Shown here piece after piece: positions 9,401 to 20,427 of a DNA stretch of 64,000 nucleotides. The stretch spans positions 300,008,647-300,072,646 of the forward strand of contig NC_134455.1 of the NCBI RefSeq assembly GCF_047948215.1, in the 5' to 3' direction. This DNA comes from Lycorma delicatula. Its lineage: Eukaryota; Arthropoda; Insecta; Hemiptera; Fulgoridae. A program made the translations under genes and the position numbers. The notes below the pieces were generated by a model. The model saw nothing but the letters and a program-made list of their open reading frames with translations, did no database searches and was not told the DNA's origin. Numbering within the stretch: the first letter of the stretch is position 1; each line of letters opens with the position of its first letter.

Positions 9401-10471
9401 ATGATACGTATCAAGGGCAATATGCTTGCCCTTTTGACTCACCCGGCTTTTGACTCAGTCCTTAGAAATCCTAATTTAGGAAAGTATGAGGACCGTCCAC
9501 GTTGTACTGCACCTGTAGGTGTCCGTACCCGACGTCTGCTGCAGCATATAAATGTTGACACTCCGTCATTCTTTCCATCGTATCCGTTCTTATATCCTCC
9601 GTAGAGAATAACCTTATAAATTTTGCTTTTGACCTTACGACATACAATAAACAATCAACGCTACCTACTGTCTTCCAGCAAATGTTTCAGTGTGTTCTCT
9701 CCAAAATGAACCCAGACGCAGTGGTATGCACTGATGGATCGAAACAAAAACGATACCGTTGGTTGTGCGTTTGTTGTCAATGAAAGAACTTATACCTTTG
9801 GTCTAACCGGTATTACGAGTGTGTTTACCGCTGAACTATATGCAATAAATAAGGCTCTAAATATCATTAACCCTAAATATAGAAACATTCTTATTTGCAA
9901 TGACTCGTGCAGTGCTCTTCAAGCCTTAGAAAACTTTTATTCCCAACATCCTATCGTCATTGAAATTTATAATGCAATCGTTGAGTTGAATAATCGCAAC
10001 ACAGAAGTAAGTTTTTGCGGGTTTCCTAGCCACGTAGGTATTCCAGGTAATGAACATGCAGATTCCGCTGCCGAAGAAGCATCTAATCAGCCTCCTTTAA
10101 CCACCCGAGTTGCTACCTCTGATTTTGTTAATTATATAAAACAATCACTAAGAGCAAGGTGGCAAGGTGACTGGACGGCTACCGTTGATAATAAACTACG
10201 GCAGATTAAAGATTTTGTGTTGCTATGGAACTCCTCATGCAGAAAAATTCGGCGTGAGGAAGTCGTTCTCTGTCGATTGCGAATAGGACATACGAGATTC
10301 ACACACGAGTACCTGATGTTAGGAAGACACGCATCCCTATGCGCACGATGCAACTGCCGCGTGACTGTGCGCCACATACTCATAGATTGCATATGTTATG
10401 CGGCGTTCTGTCGTAGTTTAATCTACCCAGAAACATTCGTGGTGTCTTCTACAATGATAATGAAATTTTAA
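9401..10471 (+). pseudogene. I-like LINE RNase H and C-terminal domain
   Basis: Continues ORF2. A connection region (THPAFDSVLRNPNLGKYED, RPRCTAPVGVRTRRLLQHI) leads to an RNase H domain starting VVCTDGSK near 9722, then after a one-base shift in an A run a 245-residue open frame from 9734. The four catalytic acids can be seen: Asp in CTDGS, Glu in TAELYAI, Asp in ICNDSCSALQAL and Asp in GNEHADSAAEEAS. RNase H would remove RNA from the cDNA hybrid. The end has a Cys/His cluster CARCNCRVTVRHILIDC, typical of I/R1-group ORF2 C termini. Only the shift at the start of the domain breaks it, so this part has decayed little. Confidence 0.85.
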
Positions 10472-11060
10472 ACCGGATGTTTCTATTTTTGTGTAGTACT
10501 GGGTTAATACAAAAAATTTAATTTTGTCGTGTATATTTTTTATGCTAGAAGAATTTTTTAAAGTTTGTTTTTTATTTTATTTCTTTTAATTTTAATTTTT
10601 TTGGTTCAGTGTTTTTGATTTTGTTATCAGAATAGGGAGCCTTTTACACTCTCTATCGGATTCGTTAAATTTTATATTTAAAGACTCCGTCTGTGATATT
10701 AGTTTTAAGTTTTATTTCACTTTTTTAATTTAGTTTTAATTTTTTATTACATAATTTATATTAGTTTTGATTTTTATTTAATTTTGTTATTTTAGTTTTT
10801 AACCAAGTTTTAAGTTTTATGTTAGATCTTTTATGGTGTTTAGTTTTCTTTTTACTCCTTTTGTTATCCGAGAATCGGCCCTTTACACCCATCTTGGACT
10901 TTGTTAATTTCTATTCACTTTTGGTTTTATTTTTGATTTTACCTCGATATCAGTTGTAAGTTTTATTCATCTTTTAGATTAGCTTTATTTTCTTTTATTT
11001 TTTTATTAAAAAAAATTCCGGGCGATTATAACGCGCAGGCGTTTTACGCCCCCCCCCAAA
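10472..11060 (+). other. LINE 3' UTR with internal duplication
   Basis: T-rich untranslated tail. Two imperfect units start near 10619 and 10857, each with ttgttatc..gaat.gg followed by cttttacac or cctttacac and then ag/gttttaagttttat-like runs. It ends with a GC-rich ..aacgcgcaggcg.. stretch, a run of nine Cs and aaataaaa, after which the A+T-rich flank begins. Confidence 0.6.
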
Positions 11061-12356
11061 TAAAAACCAATTTTTTAAACACCACTTGAAGAGAATTTGA
11101 TTCTGAGTAACATGATATAAATAAAGTTCACCAAATTAAATGCAAACGTAAGAATTTCGAAGTTTATAAAAAACAAAATATATCTAAATGAGGCAGATTT
11201 TAAATAAGTTTATACTGTTATATATGCGAGACACTATTTTTTTGAATATTAAAAGAAAACTATAATTAATATTCTATTTTTAATATATTTTTTATACTAT
11301 TAGTTGGTAAATAAACAATTTTTTATTACTTAATTTATTAATTACTTCAGAAAATTTTTTATTACTATGTACTTTGATACTATTTACTGGGTTAAAATTG
11401 TCATTATTTAAAAAAAGCACAGTACCATTAAACTAATAAATTTACCTCTTTTAATTTTTATTGATATTTTTCAATTCAGAAAACTATTAACCCTGAATTT
11501 AATATAATTAAACAAAAAGCAAAACTGTAAAAAAATTGAATTTCTCAAATCTTAAGAAGAGAATCGGTAAAATGTATTGTTGACAAAACTGGATCATAAT
11601 AAAACGGCCTGTAACTTTTCAAGATTGATTTTATAAAATCTGTATTTTAACCTTCATTAACTAAATAAAAAAAGAAAAAAAAAGTTGTTATCGTTATGGA
11701 GCTTGGTAATCCCGTATATCACAGAAGGAAATGGGTTAAAAATCGTTTAAGTTTGCAATTTATTATTATTTTTTTAAATTTAATTCAAGTTTCTCGACGT
11801 TTTAAGTGAAATATTAATAAAATGATGTAGAAAAGAATATTCTTTCATATAGTGACAAATGTTTATACGCCAGTTTGTTACAAAATAACAGCTTTAGCAG
11901 GTGTTTACTTTCGTTAGATAAATTATAGCAATTGATAAGAATTTAAAAAATATTATTTACTTTCGTAATAAAAACGAATGTAGGTTATAATTTTAAAAAA
12001 ATAAATTTTCTACTTATGTTATTTTTTAACATCCTTCACGTACGCATTAATTAGTTTTAATATCTGTTTTTAAAGTTTGTGATAAATTGTGATTTCGCTG
12101 CAAAACGAAGATTAATATGGACGTTTCCGTCATTATTGTTAAATATTATTATTAATAATGGACATATGAATGTTTACTTTATAAATGAGTGAGTAGAATT
12201 CAAACATTTTTGTACTATCTTACTACAAAACGGAGTAAACGATAAAAATTAGTATTTTTATTTTTGTATTTATCTAAAATCTATTGCTTTTAGGTTAATG
12301 TTCTTGAAATTTTTTTAAAGGATTTAAAAAATCCAAATGAAATCATTCAAATTTTT
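11061..12356. other. A+T-rich stretch, no gene
   Basis: No coding region, RNA gene or nameable repeat found on either strand. Confidence 0.5.
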
Positions 12357-12368
12357 TACCTATCCGTA
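12357..12368. repeat. SINE target-site duplication, left
   Basis: tacctatccgta, repeated perfectly at 12665-12676. Confidence 0.9.
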
Positions 12369-12664
12369 GTTTTCTTTTTTTTTTCTGTTTAGCCTCCGGA
12401 ACAACCGTAAGGTATTACTAGAGAGGATGAATGAGTATGGTTTGAATGAATGTAAATCAAGTGTAGTCTTGTACAGTCCTAGGTCGACCATTCCTGAGAG
12501 GTGTGGTTAATTGAAACCCAACCACCAAAGAACACCGGTATCCACGATCTAGTATTCAAATCGGTGTAAAAGTTGCCTTTACTATGAATTGAATCTTTGA
12601 ACTCTAGATTTCGAAATCGGCTGATTTGCTATGATGAGTTCACCATTAGACCAACCCTTTAGAA
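12369..12664 (-). mobile_element. tRNA-derived SINE, family 1, with intact TSD
   Basis: About 295 bases on the minus strand. Read on that strand it starts gggttggtctaatggtgaac (RNA polymerase III A-box region), has a tRNA-like B-box region, a body, and ends in a gaggctaaacaga...A-rich tail (poly-T at 12371-12382 on the plus strand). It is flanked by a perfect 12-base direct repeat, tacctatccgta, at 12357-12368 and 12665-12676: the target-site duplication of LINE-assisted insertion. The same sequence recurs at 14408-14702 (+) and as a 3' fragment at 13157-13247 (+). Confidence 0.85.
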
Positions 12665-12676
12665 TACCTATCCGTA
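12665..12676. repeat. SINE target-site duplication, right
   Basis: tacctatccgta, the partner of 12357-12368. Confidence 0.9.
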
Positions 12677-12789
12677 CTTAAAATAAGCCGCTATACCAAA
12701 TAAATCTAAAAGATATCTTTCTGATCACAAATAGTTATTGCAAAATATTGTGCACATATTAATTATCTAAATATTACGTAAAACCTTTC

Positions 12790-12850
12790 ATCCGGAGATC
12801 CCGGGTTCGATTCCCGGCCAGGCATGTTATTTTCACACGCTAAAGAAAAA
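12790..12850 (+). mobile_element. SINE family 2, partial (B-box part)
   Basis: Contains gggttcgattcc (B-box, 12803-12814) within a tRNA T-arm-like hairpin cccgggttcgattcccgg, followed by ccaggcatgttattttcacacg. The 50.7-kb SINE has the same order (B-box, cggtcaggtatagtagttttcatacg). The tRNA 5' half is absent, so it is a truncated SINE rather than a tRNA gene. Confidence 0.55.
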
Positions 12851-13156
12851 TTACAAGACAGCAAGTAACTACTGAATTATTGTCTCAATTCGTGAAATAA
12901 GGATTGATCTTAGATATTTTAAATCACAACGTAAGTAATGCAATTTTTGTTATGCAAATGTAAGTGAGAAAAAGAAAAAATATTACGTAAAAAGAAAAAA
13001 TAATAAGTATTATCTTATTATTTACTATTAAGCATTTGTATATAATTACAATATAGGTGTACGGGTGAATTATATTATAGTGCACGTGTCTATAATAGGC
13101 ACTTTACATATTTACAGATGAGTGAAACTGAAAAACTACTGTTAAAATGATGTGTA
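12851..13156. other. A+T-rich stretch, no gene
   Basis: Nothing recognised between two SINE fragments. Confidence 0.5.
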
Positions 13157-13247
13157 TTTTCATTTACATTCATACACATCTTCCTCATTCGTCATCAGAA
13201 GTAATACCTTACGGTGGTTCCGGAGCTAAACAGAAAGAGAAGAGTAT
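13157..13247 (+). mobile_element. SINE family 1, 3' fragment
   Basis: Matches the last third of the family 1 SINE: cattcatacacatc..cctcattc, gaagtaatacctta.ggt and ccggagctaaacagaaagag. The tRNA-like head is missing. Confidence 0.75.
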
Positions 13248-14392
13248 ATTTATAACATACATTTTTATACGTGTATATCTGTAATATAATACGTTTAAAC
13301 ATATTAAGTAAATGATTGTTTATCAGTTGTATAAAAAAAATCTTTTGTTGAAAAAGTTTAACATAAAATAGGTTCCGAGAAGTTAGTAATTTTAATCAGG
13401 GAACAAAATGATTTATGCCCAGAAATATCTCTTATTATCATCTTCAATGCATGAAAATTACAATTACAAAAAAGCCATTGAAGTAAGATGAGAGTTTAGT
13501 TTTATAATATTGTTTTAATGATGTGAAAAAATCAATCATATTATAGGTTTTATTGTAAATACAACGGTTCACGTGATATAGAATAAATCATTTATGTGTC
13601 ACTATATACTTATGTTAATCTTTTAATACCATCAGACGTTTTAGTTGTTTTTTCCCTGGATCAATTTTTTTGAAGGATCTAAAAATATATTTTAGTATAA
13701 AACTAAAGTACATGCATTTTTCGGCTCAATAGTCGAATAAAAAATACTGAAGGGCATAAAGGACTACTGTGATGCTAACGGGAACATGACGAGTTCTATG
13801 ATGCTACTGGTTCCTGTAAATGTTCTTTGTGTTTTTTTCATTCATAATTTGCTTAGGTAGTTTTTATACATTTGCTTGACATTTTCATGGATGTGTGTCA
13901 TATAATTGCTAGGGAAGAAATAAACTAAGATTACCTTATTAATGCATTATTACACGTATGTAGACGTTCTTTATATTTAATTACTTTACTTTCATTCTAT
14001 ATTTACGCTTAAGTAAATTATTCACATCTTTTTTCGGTATTGTTTTTATAATTTGTATAAAAATTAGTCGGCTAGTTATTTTAATACAATAAAATTGTTT
14101 TTTCCCTATTATAATTATTATTTTTCCCTCGGGGATTTTCATGACGGCGATTAACACTGGAAAATTCAAATTCAAATACTGTTTAAAATGTAAATATAAA
14201 ATAATGTTTTGATCAAGAAACTTACGTGCAATATTATGCGTGCTAAGTTTTATTGCTTTCTGAAGAGATTTGATGATATACATTAGGAGCTGTTCTAAGT
14301 TTTAAACAGTACATTTGGGGGATAATTCCACTAAAATACACGATAAAATATAAAGACTGTTTGTATAAAACGCAACCCATCTACATCAGTAG
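13248..14392. other. A+T-rich stretch, no gene
   Basis: No supported feature. A 100-codon minus-strand frame at 13981-14283 is Lys/Ile-rich with no recognisable domain, and I treat it as chance. Confidence 0.45.
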
Positions 14393-14407
14393 GTATATTT
14401 AAATAAA
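14393..14407. repeat. SINE target-site duplication, left
   Basis: gtatatttaaataaa; partner at 14703-14717 differs by one base. Confidence 0.8.
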
Positions 14408-14702
14408 TCCACCGGGTTGGTTTAGTGGTGAACGCATCTTTGCAAATCTGCTAATTTGGAAGTCGGAACTTCCAGCGTTCAAGTCCTAATAAAGGCAGTT
14501 ACTTTTATACGGATTTGAATACTAGATTGTAAATACCGGTGTTCTTCGGTTGTTGGGTTTCAATTAACCACACATTTCAGAAATGGTCGTCGTGAGACTG
14601 TACAAGACTACACTTCACTTAAACTCATACTCACCATCCTCATTCATCTTCTGAAGTAATATCTGAACGGTAATTCCAGGAGGCTAAACAGGAAAAAGGA
14701 AA
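14408..14702 (+). mobile_element. tRNA-derived SINE, family 1
   Basis: Full-length plus-strand copy, 295 bases. The A-box-like tggtttagtgg lies at 14418-14428 and the B-box-like gttcaagtcct at 14477-14487, the internal promoter of RNA polymerase III. The body continues with ggatttgaatactagat and gtgttcttcggttgttgggt and ends ccaggaggctaaacagg plus an A-rich tail. Flanks gtatatttaaataaa (14393-14407) and gtatattaaaataaa (14703-14717) are a 15-base target duplication with one mismatch. Head-to-tail match with the inverted copy at 12369-12664 defines the family. Confidence 0.85.
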
Positions 14703-14717
14703 GTATATTAAAATAAA
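14703..14717. repeat. SINE target-site duplication, right
   Basis: gtatattaaaataaa; partner of 14393-14407. Confidence 0.8.
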
Positions 14718-14764
14718 AAGGCATTTGTTTTAACATTTGCAAATTTTTCAATTTACAAATTTTT

Positions 14765-15792
14765 CTAGTTCAGATTTGAGAATAAATGCTGGAAGTGGCT
14801 GCCATCTTCATGGATACACGCTTCCACCCTTTTCACTGTGTTTCTTGTAACTGTTTTCAGAGTTTGTGGGTTGATATTTAAAAAGGTTTCTTCGACATTG
14901 ACCTGCAGTTGTAAACTGTTTGTGTTTTTTGCTGTAGGCTTTTTCTGGCGCAGTCAATTCTGAAGATTTTGGTAGCCATAAGCCTCAACCAATAACGCAT
15001 CACCAAAGAATTCGTTAACGAAATCTGAAGTTGAGTGTGCGTAGTGTGATGTTGAACCGTCATGTTGGAAACAGCAATATCGATCTTACTTTTCTAAGAG
15101 AGCAATGAATTGCAATAAAATGTTCGGATATCATTCGGTAATGGTTTTACTCGAAAAAAGGAGGACCAATAATTTTTTTTCGTGATATCACACTCCATAC
15201 GCTCATCTTCTGCAGGTGCAAATCATTTTCATGATATGCGTGGAAATTTTCAGCACTCCAAATCTTACTGTTACGGCTATTTACATAGCCTTCCACGAAA
15301 CCATAAAACCACGAATCGTATGTGAAAAAATCGAGTCCATACATGAATACCCTCGCTCACGAATCGACAAAACCAATGGCAATATTCTAGTCGTTTTCCT
15401 TTGTGTGGATCAAGAATTTAATGAACTGTTTGATTTCGATACGATCATAAGTTTAATTCTTTCGTCCCCCGGCAAACGGTTGATTTTGGTTAATTAATAT
15501 CAGCTGACAAGCGTCTGACAGAATTTTTTGGCGAGGCCGTTGGTCGGTCTTTGATTTCAGTGACTGTGTCTGTATTCAACACTGTCATCGATCTTTTATG
15601 TTCCTTGTTATTGACAGAACCTGTCTCTCTGAATTTAGCCGCTAACCTCAAAACTGATGTCTTGTTAGGTACTGATACTTACCTTGTTAGGTGCACCGTA
15701 TTTACAGAAAAAAGTTCTTGCAGTGCAACCATCGATCACGTGCTAAAGTACGACTCAAGAATAAAAACATATTCGTCTTGTGAAAACACCAT
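14765..15792 (-). pseudogene. Mariner-like transposase, near full length, decayed
   Basis: Minus-strand relic of about 1,030 bases, close to the usual length for this transposase group. It starts MVFSQDEYVF at 15792, the N-terminal helix-turn-helix of the DUF4817-like type, followed by RETGSVNNKEH, FVEGYVNSRNSKIWSAENFH and HENDLHLQKMSVWSVISRKK, then IIGPPFFE. Next come FQHDGSTSHYAHSTSDFV (second catalytic region) and a C-terminal tail ending ..HFQHLFSNLN and a stop at 14765. The central Asp block (normally FFTDE.WF, here near 15350-15330) reads only as GLDFFTYDSWFYGF, so the first catalytic site is changed. Many shifts and stops. It starts directly after the SINE at 14408-14717. Confidence 0.8.
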
Positions 15793-17013
15793 CTTCTCTC
15801 TAACAATACCCTGAGCATTACGATCGCTTTGTTATGGCTCTCAGTAGCAGTCTGCAGCGTTGGCGCGATGTTCACTTTTTGGACGGGTCCATTCCAGTAA
15901 TCATAGGGGAGTTGAGCAGTGATTTCTGATATTATAGAAGGCTGATTGGTGGGTTGCGTTTTAAATGGGACCCTCATTACTATACTTTAAGCTGATTTTA
16001 ATCTCTCTTCGATTCTTCTACTAGATTTTGGTGTAATTTTGGTGTACTCTGTTGTCTTTCGAGATAAATTCATCTTAGTGGTAAGTTTTATATGCTCCTT
16101 TACTAATAGTACTATATTTGGCCTGTTTATAACAATCGTCAGAATTAGCTGGAAAATCTTAATGGAGTTATTCTCCACGATAATAACAGACTTATAATTG
16201 TAATAAACTTATAATTTTAATTGTTTTCTGCGGCAGATGCATTAGCGGCATTTATTTTTCTCAAAATCCTTTTTCAATATAAATTTTGATAGTTCTTGCT
16301 TAATATTCTTATCATTTTTATTGTTATTATTTTACAGGATATATCTTGATCATTAAACTATAAAAGCTGTTTATTTTTAAAATCTTGCTGTACTTTACTT
16401 ATTAAATACATAGTATACGAAGTGTATACATGTAAAGTAACCTATGTACTTTCATAATAAATTCATAAACATAAGTGCATCATAATTCATAAACTTTACT
16501 TTTAAATTATCATTTATTTTCATAATTATTAATAAACAAACATGATTTATGTTTCAAAATAAATTTTTCTTAAAAAATAAAATTTAATATCTGAATACAG
16601 CGTTTTAATTTTAATATTTTTATTATGTAGGTTTGATTTATATTACAATTTAAAATGAATCGGTTACTTGTAATAAAAAAAAAACAAATTAAAAGAGAGG
16701 AAATGCTTTCCCGTTCAGGGCTAAAAAAAATCTACTTGTTTGAAATTTTGTTGTTATTTTTTTATTTAAAAAAAAAATTGAAATATTGCATCATTATATA
16801 GAAGTCGTAAAACCATTTTACAGACAGTCGCTAGCCATTATTATAGACGGCCCTCAGAATTTATTGCATTAATATCTTTTGACGGTATTATACTGTATAT
16901 CTTTGCTTCGTTCAAATGGATTGCGAATGGCTTATACAAGAAAAAGAATGGCTACTTATAAATTTATGACTACGTTTTAATATTTATTATTCATATAAAA
17001 TACTATCAAAAAA
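15793..17013. other. A+T-rich stretch, no gene
   Basis: No supported coding region. If the transposon had terminal inverted repeats on this side I could not identify them. Confidence 0.45.
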
Positions 17014-17430
17014 TCTGATGTGGACACCACATGACTTCCTTGTACGCCTATTACATTATATATACACATTTCTTTAAAATGAAAGGTGCATAAAATTTTA
17101 TTTCACTAATAACTTATGATTTTTTCATATTTATTTTTTATTGTTATTATTGAATAATTATTATTTATTGTAAACATTTTTTTACAATTAGAGTTTAATA
17201 ATTATTAATAAATCAATATATTTAAATTAAAAAAAAAGAAAAAAGGAAATGAAATAGGATTCGAACCGATGTGCCTTCCACTTCTAAGATTCAAATATTT
17301 CATTAATTAAAGTTTTATTTGGCTATAACTTTGGAACCAATGAAAATAAGTACTACTTATGATATATCGTTGGAAAGCTGTCAATGAGGGCTTATTACTG
17401 CAGTTAAGAAAAAGTCCAAAATCTTATTAA
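17014..17430 (+). mobile_element. Unclassified interspersed repeat A, copy 1
   Basis: Begins tctgatgtggacaccacatg (hairpin atgtgg-aca-ccacat), then acttccttgtacgcc. An A+T-rich middle follows, then gattcgaaccgatgtgcc at about 17259, then ggctataactttggaacca and cgttggaaagctgtcaatg. The same order occurs at 36012-36626 and 48056-48540. Copy 1 stops near 17430, at the 3' end of the minus-strand LINE. The reverse complement of gattcgaacc is a good RNA polymerase III B-box, so the middle may contain a tRNA-like insert. No coding capacity. It could be a MITE, a Helitron derivative or a SINE-related composite. Confidence 0.65.
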
Positions 17431-17499
17431 TTAATAAAAATATGAAAATTTTAGAGTCATCGATTTTACCCATAATCACAGGGCAATCAATTAAAAAAA

Positions 17500-19260
17500 T
17501 ATTTCTACATCTTCAATTGATAACAACGAATCATAAATTGATAGTGAAAACCTTTTAGAGTCTTCTATGGATTTAAATTCCCTTGGTAAGTGATTAAATA
17601 TTTTTGGATTTAAGTATGAATAAAAGAATTTAAATAATTCAATTTTTGCGTAGGAGGAACTACTCTATCTGCTTGCCACAAAGGCCTCATAACCAAAGTA
17701 CCAATGATCCTATCCTGTTTATAGTCTTCATAATACGTCATTAGTATTCTATAGAAATACATATGCCACAGTGGCAAGATCTTAAGGCCTCAGAATAATG
17801 GGAAGGATTCATGTCGTCTACTTTAACCCAATATTATATGTACTACATGCTTCTGAGCAATATAAACAGATCAAAAAACACTGTAGTAAGCTCCACCGCA
17901 ACATATCACCCTATACTTTAACCTTAACTATACAAAATCATAATACAGCGATTTCAGAACACTAACAGGGCAATATTCTCTTAAATAATAATAAATAATT
18001 AATTTATACAAACATGTAATTGCTTTTTGAGATTAGTAGTATGAACATTACAGGATAGTCTACTATCCAAAGTAATGCCCAAGTATTTCACAGATGTAGC
18101 ATGTGAAATATCCTCACATGAACAACCAGTATTCACCTTACATCCCGAGTGATATTTAATACATTCAATATTTTCTGCCATACTTTGCAAATTGATGTTC
18201 ATGTAATTTGTCTTATTTACATTTAATGAAATTCCATTCATCACAAGCCACCATCTTATGATCCTCAGGTCAGCCTCCATGTCATTTTTAACTCCAGACT
18301 GAGAGTGTGACATGTAACAAAATGATGTGTCATATGCAATGGTGGTCATGTACTTTCGAAAAGAGCCTCGACATAAATCATTAATATATACAAGAAAAAG
18401 CACCGGTCCAAGTAAAGATCTTGGGGAACCCCGTAAATTATTTCACCTCCCTTACTAAGTACATTATTGACTCTAACTTGTTGGTATCTACCACTCAAAT
18501 AAGACTTAAACCAGTTATTGCACACGCCTCTAAATCCAGCCACCCAAAGTTTTTCTAATAACTTCTTCCATTCTATTACATCAAATGCCTTTTTAAAATA
18601 CAGGAATAAACCTGCTGTCCTGCTGCCATCGTTTTTATTATGAATCAAATTAGATATAAAGATCAATAATGCATTTTCAGTACTTTTCCCCTTTCTAAAC
18701 CCAAACTGATTCCCACTAAAAAAATTTATATTTTCTAAATAATTTACTAACCATTATTTAATAAGTTTCTCCAATAATTTTGAAAGGACTGGCAACAGTG
18801 CAATAGGTCTACAGTTACCTAAAATTTTCCTATCATTACTTTTAAAAATATGCACTACCATAGCTTTCTTCATTTGAGAAGAGAACACTCCTGACTGCAT
18901 TCTAAAATTTAATATATAGACCAAAGGATGAGATATTATATCCATCACATTTCTTATTGTATTTACTGCCAAACCATCTATTCCAGCCGATTTCTTATTT
19001 TTCATAGATCTTATTTATCAAGTAATTCATTTGCATCAGTCGGATAGAAAACATAGAATTGTTAGGAGACTCCTCCCAAAAAAATTTACTAAAGTCACTT
19101 CCATCAAAATCATTTATGTTGTCTAGCTCCGCTTTAATTTTTTGTGGTATTTCCAGAAAATACTAATTAAAACACTGGGCTTTCAAAAACGTATCGCTAA
19201 CAATACTTCCCTCCCCCTATAGGGGATATAATATATCCCCTATATCCTTGCATTTATCTA

Positions 19261-19291
<31 letters not shown>

Positions 19292-20390
19292 AAGCTTATT
19301 GACTACATTCCACTGGGATTTAGAATCCTTACAACTATCTAGCATTTCATTAAAATACATCTGTTTAGACTTTTTTAACTGGTCATCTAAATATTTAGTG
19401 TATTTAATATAGTACTGGAACAACCTATTATTCCCAGGTTCATTCTGTACCTTCCTATAAAGAATATTCTTTTTTTTTATTTTTCTAACTAATTTAACAT
19501 TTATCCAAGCTTTCAAAATTTTATATTTATTAGAGCTATGATAAAAAGTAGTCGCCATAGAAACACAGTCAGAAAAAATAAGTGTAAAAAAATCATAAGT
19601 AGCGTTAACATTTGTATGCTTATATAAATTATTCCAGTCTATATTCTGCAAAACTAATCTAAGTTTAGTAAAATCTATTTTTGATTTAATTACATTTTTA
19701 TCAGTTATTATTACTTTCTTATCAACTATGCTTTTATCAACGTATAAAACAACCATGGAGTGATCAGTTATTCCAGTGTCTAATACATCGACAACGAAAT
19801 AATCATTGTACATAGGCTTATCTATAATTCTTAAAGCTAAATGATCAATACACGTCCTCTATCTCTAAGAGTTATAACATTAGTCAGCAAATTTAGACCG
19901 TGACTGTCTAACATAAATTTATATTTATCAGTCGTTTAATTATCAGACTAAATATTCAAGTTAATATCCCCAGCAAAACAGATTATTATCTTTCAGATTC
20001 AGTAAATAACAATTAACCTCCTCCACAAAAATTAAAATGATAGAAACAAATAATATAATCAAAATTCCCATGCCTACATTCAAATATTAATCCATCTATA
20101 GATAATAATGTCAATTTGATAGACTTTCAATCAATTTCTTTATGAACAAATGCAACCACTCCACCTGCCCTATAGTTGTTATTACAATTATAAAAACAAA
20201 AATAATCCTCAATCTTATATTTATACATTTCATAATCGTATGCCCAAACCTCTGTTAATAAAATAACTTTAGGCATACCATTCTACTTAAATCTTCTACT
20301 AATAAATAACATTTTTTTCTTATATTACTAATATTTTGATGATTACTACTTACAGTCAATGTAAACACAAACTTTCAGAAAAATTTATAA
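17500..20390 (-). pseudogene. LINE ORF2 (endonuclease plus reverse transcriptase)
   Basis: Reading along the minus strand: endonuclease blocks LTEVWAYDYE and YRAGGVVAFVH near 20270-20130, and ITDHSMVVLYVD near 19760 (the final DH motif). Then a linker with a poly-Asn run from a TTA microsatellite, and the RT start KKSAGIDGL, MKKAMVVHIFKSNDRK and NCRPIALLPVLSKLLEKLI at 19005-18754. Then GNQFGFRKGKSTENALL, motif A as LFLYFKKAFDVIEW (the catalytic Asp position is Tyr), motif B as GVPQDLYLDRC, and motif C as IAYDTSFCYMS (both Asp of F/YADD not intact). VKYLGITLDSRLS follows. The tail has LFKFFYSYLNPKIFNHLPRE near 17620, typical of CR1/Jockey C termini. All three polymerase motifs are damaged. Confidence 0.8.
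19261..19289. repeat. TTA microsatellite inside LINE ORF2
   Basis: About nine to ten TTA/TAT units. On the minus strand it encodes an Asn run in the endonuclease-RT linker, and probably arose after insertion. Confidence 0.9.
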
Positions 20391-20427
20391 ACAAAAATGC
20401 AATAACTCCTTTCCTCTCTAAATAATT

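Larger units (their letters stand above)
6846..11060. mobile_element. I-like LINE with inverted 5' half (twin-priming structure)
   Basis: Two parts of what looks like one I-clade non-LTR retrotransposon lie back to back. The left part (6846 to about 9040) is on the minus strand and carries the 5' leader, ORF1 and the first part of the ORF2 endonuclease. The right part (about 9041-11060) is on the plus strand and carries the ORF2 polymerase from motif C onward, RNase H, the C-terminal domain and the 3' UTR. Reading left to right this is inverted 5' segment, then sense 3' segment and tail, which is what twin priming gives. The portion of ORF2 between the early endonuclease and polymerase motif C is absent. 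No clear target duplication was found. Two independent insertions remain possible. Confidence 0.65.

Noticed and set aside
12800..12826. tRNA-like T-arm
   Set aside because: Only the 3' half is present and it matches the family 2 SINE, so it is not a tRNA gene.
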